A stretch of DNA of 64,000 nt from Lethocerus indicus (Eukaryota; Arthropoda; Insecta; Hemiptera; Belostomatidae): positions 620,001-684,000 of the forward strand of contig JACDQD010000103.1 of the NCBI GenBank assembly GCA_019843655.1. The letters are read 5' to 3'. Position numbers and translations under genes: made by a program. Below the pieces are notes generated by a model, which searched no databases, was not told the DNA's origin, and saw only the letters and a list, made by a program, of their open reading frames with translations. Positions 58,330 to 64,000 of the stretch are shown here, in pieces (within the stretch, counting starts at the first letter, position 1; every line of letters starts with the position of its first letter).

Positions 58330-58997
58330 TATATAGGCTTAAAAAGTTACGGTGCATGATTCTTTATGAATTATCTGTTTTATATATTTACATATATATA
58401 TTTTTTTGATAAAAATGTGTCATTTTAAACACATAAAACATTATGTATGCCATGATAATTGAATCAGTAGAATTACTCATTTAAGTATAGCAACATGGTA
58501 TTAGTTAACAACTAATATTGAATGTGCTTAGGGCAATAGCCATTCCTAAATATTTTATAAACTTAAAACGCTATGTTCATGATTCTTTATGAATTATTAT
58601 TTTATATATTTACATTTACATATTTTTGATAAAAATGGATCACTTTAAAAACCTATATAACATTATACACGTCATGGTAATTGAATCAGTAGCATTCGTC
58701 ATTTAAGTATAACAACATGGTATTATTTTATTATTAATATTGAATATGCTTGGAACAGTAGCCATTCATAAATATTTTATAAACTTAAAAAGTTATGTTC
58801 ATGATTCTTTATGAATTATTATTTTATATATTTACATACAAACATTTTTTTTATACAAATGGATCATTTTAAAAATCTATAAAACATTATATGCATCATA
58901 ATAATTGAATCAGTAGCATTCCTTATTTAAGTACAGCAATGTGGTATTAGTTAATTACTAATATTGAATTTGCTTAGGGCAATAGCCATTCATTAAA
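58330..58997. repeat. Tandem repeat, about 222 bp, three units
   Basis: CATGATTCTTTATGAATTAT recurs at 58355, 58578 and 58800. Units also share TAATTGAATCAGTAG and GCAATAGCCATTC-like endings. It is AT-rich and non-coding. Confidence 0.85.
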
Positions 58998-60413
58998 ATA
59001 AATCATTTCAGTAGATAATAAAAAATAGCATGGTATTATTTAAATAACAATTTGAACAAATTTCTTTATAAATTAATGTTTTAATACACTCACAATTCTA
59101 ATAAATTAAAAGATGCTTCATAAAATTATGTTTTCTATGAGACCCTTATGTTAGAGAAAACTGGAAGGGTATTTTTTCATAAAGTATAATTTATTTCTAG
59201 AGAATATTTTCATAGCATTTATTACACTTATAGAAAACTCCCAGAGTATTGATATTTCAATGAATTTGATTGAAAATAAAGTACAAATGAAGAATGTTCA
59301 ATAAAATATTGAATGAGAAAATTATTATAAATTAATACAACATTTTGGTGTTATATATTGTGGTTTCATGAAAATAATTTGTAAAATAAATAAGTTACGG
59401 AGTAACATTTTCAGAGATCAGTATATTTAATAATCATCGGGTTGTTTTCCTTTATTTCTTTAAACTAATAACTAGGAATACCAGAAGATTATAAATGATT
59501 ATGACAAATACACACCAACATTTTATGAATAATTTCCAGAAAATGTTTGGATTGAGTTTATCCTTTATGATATCACAATACTTCTTTCCTTAATATAAAT
59601 ATTTAGTTTATTTGTGAATAAACATGCTCAATAGAATGTTTTACATTTAATTTATTAAAAGAAATTAATCTGATTCTATATCTAAGCTCAATAATTATCA
59701 AAGAACACTTATTAATATAACTATTATTATTACAGGTCAAAATTATGTAGTAATGATTTTGTAGATACTGTGATCCCATGTAACATATATTTATTGAAAT
59801 ACAGTAGTGAGAATTCACTGCTTTATTTTTCAGTTTTGGCCGGAAAGACTTTAATTACATGATCTTATCTGTTAATCAGAAATATGAAGTGCTCCTAACA
59901 CAATCTGTGTGGACAATTGTGAAAGGTTTAAACTAAGTGGGGAGCCTTTTAAGTGGTTGGATCATACTCAGATCATACATTTTTTTATTTCTTGGGTTAT
60001 GGGATGACTGAAGTGGAAGGTGGAAATGCTGCAGGGCAACTGGATAAAACATGGGTTGTTTAAGAATAGTAATGAGGATTGTTGGGCTTACTTGGGATAA
60101 ATAGATTTACAAAATTACATAAATAAATACCTGTTTGAAATTGAGACTAGAGTGTCGTAGTGTTCACATTAACACTAGGGTTACATGTGCAGGGCCCGCT
60201 CCCCCGAAACAACCAACTGCAAACATATATATTCAATAACATTAATTGGTCCCATTTTTTTTTACAAAACAAGACTCAATACAAAAGTTGTTGAAAGCAC
60301 AAATAAGTATAAAATTGACCAAAAATCAAAATAGATTTTGTCCCTGTATTCAAAGTGACCATCGCCTTTGACAAAGGTCCCGGAAGAGATTAAGGCGCTC
60401 TAGATGGGATATT
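58998..60413. other. AT-rich sequence downstream of the glycosyltransferase gene
   Basis: No coding exon is seen. Being 3' of the minus-strand gene ending at 60414, the part nearest it probably holds its 3' untranslated region. Confidence 0.5.
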
Positions 60414-60695
60414 TCAGAAATTTGACTGTGAGGAGTAGTAGACTGGGGCGCAGTATTGGGCTGCCAAGAGGCCGTAGGGCTGCCGCGATCCAACCGTCAC
60501 CGGCTCTTCCTTGCTCAGCTTGTTCCAAACGTGGACAGCGTACGACCCCTCAATGTCCCGCCTCCAATTGTCGGTCCCTTCCGTGTCTTCGTGGAAGTAC
60601 CACTGCCAGTTCCGGTACGGGATCGGATAGAAGACGCTCTTCGTCAGAACTGTGAAACCGCAACCGTCGATTTTGCCCACTTTTTGAAAGTTGGC
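60414..60695 (-). CDS. A4GALT-like last coding exon
   Basis: The acceptor is TTTATCCTTCCAG and the stop TGA lies at 60416-60414. It runs ANFQKVGKIDGCGFTVLTKS through FYPIPYRNWQWYF and YAVHVWNKLS to SSQSNF. The FYPIP and HVWNK motifs are diagnostic of the family C-terminus. Confidence 0.93.
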   Translation of the reverse strand, partial: ANFQKVGKIDGCGFTVLTKSVFYPIPYRNWQWYFHEDTEGTDNWRRDIEGSYAVHVWNKLSKEEPVTVGSRQPYGLLAAQYCAPVYYSSQSNF

Positions 60696-62287
60696 CTGGA
60701 AGGATAAAAGTAGATTAACAATTTTACAACAATATTAACATTTTCAACAATGCCCCCTTGTTTTCGTTGTGCTTGAACATTTCTGGTTGTACATTTATTA
60801 AGCATACTCTAATTGTTCCAGAGAGGATTATTTTACTAGGTTTTTGAGGATACTCGTTTCGAGGCTTTTCCTCCTCCGATATATTACTTGAATCGCATTT
60901 TTATCAAAATTATGACTGCCACCTAGACTATAGAATGAAATTAGTCCAAATTATAGACCGAGACTTCAGGTCTAATTAGTCCAAAAAGCGATAGAGTTTT
61001 CCTGTGGAGGAAAAATACCTTCGTTAAGGAGTAGTGAGGTCTTAAATTAGTTTATCAAGCTCGGGTCTGAACTATAATTAACGACTGACAGCAAGTCGCA
61101 AGTGTTATGCGTTGTTTCGAAACACTTCGTATTTCCTCGATAATAAGATGCATGTTTTTTTTCCGGAAAGTTGTGCGACTTTTTCCGTTTATAGATAATA
61201 CAATTTTTTTTTGTTTTGAAAATAAGAGTGCGTCTTATGCATAGATGAGTTATTAGAGTCCGACGTTTTAAGATGTGCACAACGTTTTAGTTTGTCCCCT
61301 GTTAAATCAGTCGGCTGGAATCATTTAAGGCAATATTCGACGCACCTGATCTGACAAGTTGCACATTTGCCGTACAATGCGGGTGATGAGCAGGGGGCCG
61401 TTTTCGCTCCAGGCTTCGCCGTTGAACCGGTCGTTGAATTCCTGAACGGCTCTGCCGAACAAGAAGTGTCCTGGGCCCTCGGGGCTGGCGTTCATCAGGC
61501 CGTTGGCGATGGTGTCCTCGTCTTCGGCAGCGGCCCAGTTCTCCCCCAGGTCAGCCCATCCTTTCCTGCAAATTGATACATTTGCTAAGCGATAAAGACA
61601 ATATCATTATTACTAGTTCTGTAGCATAGAAGGAGGGTATGAATCTTAGCATACCTGATGGTTAGAGTGTCCATATCCAAATAAGTACCCCCGTACTTCC
61701 ATATGAGGAGTAGCCTAAGGGCGTCGCTGAGGTGTTCGACCGGATAAGATGACCGCGTAAGCTTGGGCGCAATACCGTACATTGGACCCGTTTCCAGCCA
61801 ATTCGCCAACCCCTCACCGCATCCACTGTCCACTATAGCCACGTTGTTAAGCCCTAACATTTTTTTCGTACCCTCGCTAGACCTTAAATCAGGAAAATAT
61901 CGTCATCAGCTCAAATTAATTCGAGCCCGTCCTACTCAAAAGATGAATTAGAGAGTCTCCTAAATATACCGCGATTCATAATATAATTCATGTTACCATA
62001 TTAAATTAAAACGCGGAACCAGGCTGTGTACCATAGCTTGGGAATCATTGCTTTAGAGAGTCTTCGCACAGCGTATAATCGAATTCGTAATCTCTTTAGA
62101 CACATAATGTATTTTTGAACATGTATCGAATGAATTTGAACCGAATAATCAGTAATATATGAGGCTTACATTTCGTAGTAGTTGCTATGCAAAGGGCAAG
62201 TGTGGAAAAGATAAACTTGGTAGTCGGAATTAAGGGCAGCGAAAGAGTAGATGGCACATGCCTGGCGATTGTTAAGCCTCAAACCAC
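60414..62287 (-). CDS. A4GALT-like: Alpha-1,4-glycosyltransferase (lactosylceramide 4-alpha-galactosyltransferase-like), 5'-incomplete
   Basis: Four minus-strand exons join in phase: 62287-62170, 61882-61655, 61565-61346 and 60695-60414, giving about 280 codons to a TGA. In order they hold RQACAIYSFAALNSDYQVYL, then LSDALRLLLIWKYGGTYLDM plus D (DxD motif, GAC ATG GAC at 61677-61669), then FNGEAWSENGPLLITRIVRQ, then FYPIPYRNWQWYF and SYAVHVWNKLSKEEP. These are the sugar-binding DxD domain and the C-terminal Gb3-synthase domain. Relatives are Golgi type II membrane enzymes that transfer alpha-linked galactose or GalNAc to glycolipids; insect members extend arthro-series glycolipids. Donor and acceptor specificity cannot be read here. 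The N-terminal membrane anchor is not found, perhaps beyond 64000. Catalytic residues appear intact. Confidence 0.92.
61346..61565 (-). CDS. A4GALT-like internal exon
   Basis: The acceptor is CAATTTGCAG and the donor CAG|GTGCGT. It begins within a split arginine codon and encodes KGWADLGENW, IANGLMNASPEGPGHFLF, FNGEAWSENGPLLITRIV and ends NLSDQ. It corresponds to the 'LNGAFLAF... GPQLLTRV' region of the human enzyme. Confidence 0.92.
61655..61882 (-). CDS. A4GALT-like exon with DxD motif
   Basis: The acceptor is CCTGATTTAAG and the donor ATCAG|GTATGC. It reads SSEGTKKMLGLNNVAIV to ALRLLLIWKYGGTYLDMDTL. The DMD triplet binds the metal-nucleotide-sugar in this fold. Codons are split at both junctions (AT|G and AG|G), and both joins are consistent. 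Confidence 0.93.
62170..62287 (-). CDS. A4GALT-like exon with RQACA motif
   Basis: The acceptor is TTCTTTAACAG and the donor GAAAT|GTAAGC. It encodes GLRLNNRQACAIYSFAALN, then SDYQVYLFHTCPLHSNYYE. RQACAxxSAA is the start of the conserved glycosyltransferase domain. It begins with two bases of a split codon. Confidence 0.9.
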
Positions 62288-64000
62288 CTGTTAAAGAAGT
62301 AAAACAAGGCTTATGAATATTATCAATTTGTTATTATTATCTAAAGTATCTGAAAGTCTCTTTTTTTACATTTTTTTCAATGGACTGTTAACTCCGCTGG
62401 GAGGGTGTCCTGGTAGGAAGCGGCAAAAACAGCGATAGAAATGGCGAAAGCATTTTAGCGGGGCTAATTATAGGAAGAATGGGTCGCAGGTATCAATTAC
62501 CGGTTGGATACTGATATGTTTCTTCAAATTAAAAAGCTAACCGAGGTGTTAAATAAAATTCATCTGTCATTTTAAGTTTAAATTGTCTCCTTATTTTGAA
62601 CAAAATTGTATGATTTTAATAACGAAAATATACTCGACAGCCTATTACGAAAATATGGGACGTGTGAGGGAGAAACCGAAAGAGGAAATTATTCACAAAT
62701 CTAAAGGGCCATTGATAGTGTATAATTGTTGCATTGTTTTTTCTCTGAAACTGAATCATTTAATTATTTTCTAATAGTCGATTTCCTTATACATTATTAG
62801 ATAAGGGTTCGGCGTTAAAGTAATAATGCGTGCTTTTAATTTACACTTCCTCTTAGGTTCGGTCTGGGTTTTATTGTGCTCAGTTATATTTGGGTCTTAA
62901 CCCTGTTATATTATTACCTACATTCTTACATCGAGTTAGGACTTTACTGCACTGTTTTCTCAGGTCTGTTACTAAATACATAAATTGCTAGTGATTTCGT
63001 TTATTGGATTTCCACTCTGGTGTTTTAGTATTTGGTTAATAAGCTTACGTCTGTTGTTTTTATTTCGAGGTGTGTTCTCACAGGTTATTTTCTTTCGGAG
63101 TTTGAAAGTGTATCGGAAACACAATATTGTGTAGCGACCAGATAAATCGAGGTGAGAATTTGAATACCTGTGGGGTATTTATTTGGTAATACATAAAAAA
63201 AAATGCAAATTAATATTCCTGTTTCAGTTATGTTAGTCGTAGTGATTATGAAATGTAATTTTTGTGTCCCATTTCTCGAATGAAAAGTACTAGTATATCT
63301 GATATTTCATCATTTCTTTTGGAATCCTTTTAGTTGCAGTGGTACACTTTGTACATTCTTCACGTTCATCTGGCATCGAGAATGCAACATAGTAAGGTTT
63401 TAGTTCTTGTTATAGTAACAAAAATTGAATGAATTTAAGTCGTGCCATTCCTGGACTCATTCTCAACTATCTCTAATTGTAAAAAATGATTTCTCACTCT
63501 CTTCAGAGACCGACATTTCTGTCCAATCGATACATGTAGCTTACGAAATCTCGCCATTATATCTTCCTCAATTTCTGCATCTGGAAAAGACAACCACCAA
63601 ATCTTTAATTTGCCCTCTTCCAATTTGCAGACTCTAAAAATCTTCTATTACGTCATATGGGGAAAATGTCATTGAGCTAAACTTAAATCATGGTGATTTC
63701 TTAGCATATTTTAAATATAATAGAAATAATTAAATATTAGGATGAATTTTAATTGAGCCATGAAATTATTTTGCTCATATTTTTTTGACAAGCTTGTTTT
63801 TACATACAAGTCTTTTAATTATTTAAACGTAATAAATTAACAGTTTAACGAATCTGAAACAAACATTTAAAATAGTCCCATTTATTTGCTATTTATATTA
63901 CATTGCCGTCTACAATATTTAAGAAATTATTCTACGCAGTTCTTAAATGTTGTGGAATGTGGGCTAGGTCTAATGTAGTCATTATTCCCAGAGCGAGCCT
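62288..64000. other. Intron or upstream region of the A4GALT-like gene
   Basis: The N-terminal anchor and stem exons should lie here or beyond the window. Apart from the candidate at 63545-63580 none could be identified. Confidence 0.45.
63545..63580 (-). CDS. Candidate upstream exon of the A4GALT-like gene
   Basis: TTGTCTTTTCCAG precedes 36 bases reading (D)AEIEEDIMARF and then C|GTAAGC. The single trailing base fits the two-base phase of the next exon and would give an arginine at the join. Splice sites and phase agree, but the expected FFxET motif of the family is absent, so this may be coincidence. Confidence 0.28.

Overview
This is a stretch of arthropod nuclear genome, most probably insect. 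It is AT-rich, with intron-split genes using GT-AG (and apparently GC-AG) splice sites, Jockey-clade LINE 3' ends, mariner-type transposon remnants and several satellite arrays. I cannot name the species. No bacterial, viral or organellar genes and no CRISPR array were seen. Most long open frames here are chance or repeat-derived; only two protein-coding genes can be supported.

Gene 1 (plus strand, coding 15523-24455) is an armadillo-repeat protein of the ARMC4/ODAD2 family (Drosophila gudu), the axonemal protein needed to dock outer dynein arms in motile cilia and sperm tails. I reconstruct eleven coding exons and about 720 codons, from a start with an in-frame upstream stop to the TAA. Exon phases agree throughout, apart from a local frameshift in exon 8 that looks like two lost C bases. 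Every intron above about 500 bp carries recognisable transposon or simple-repeat sequence. Two splice donors lie exactly at the 3' ends of antisense LINE copies. The last codons and the stop form the first unit of a satellite array that continues downstream.

Gene 2 (minus strand, 60414-62287, perhaps an exon at 63545-63580) is an alpha-1,4-glycosyltransferase of the lactosylceramide 4-alpha-galactosyltransferase (Gb3 synthase) family. It has the DxD motif and the complete C-terminal domain; the N-terminal anchor is not found in the window.

The rest is repeat-rich. From 1 to 15 kb there are foldback (inverted-repeat) elements, LINE fragments, a mariner-derived MITE and a plausible minus-strand TATA/initiator promoter at 5.84-5.87 kb. 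From 24.4 to 26.8 kb lie scrambled arrays. From 27.6 to 37.4 kb there are 30-35-bp minisatellites built on a 'CCGCATTTTTGGGC'-like motif, present in both orientations around a 104-bp satellite. A 40-bp minisatellite lies at 39.7-41.2 kb. More foldback elements lie at 41.4-44.9 kb. A tandem array of about 1.38-kb units, each with a long pyrimidine tract, fills 47.1-56.7 kb. Two AT-rich tandem repeats (about 200 and 222 bp) lie at 57.6-59.0 kb. The two genes are unrelated in function and do not form an operon or cluster.
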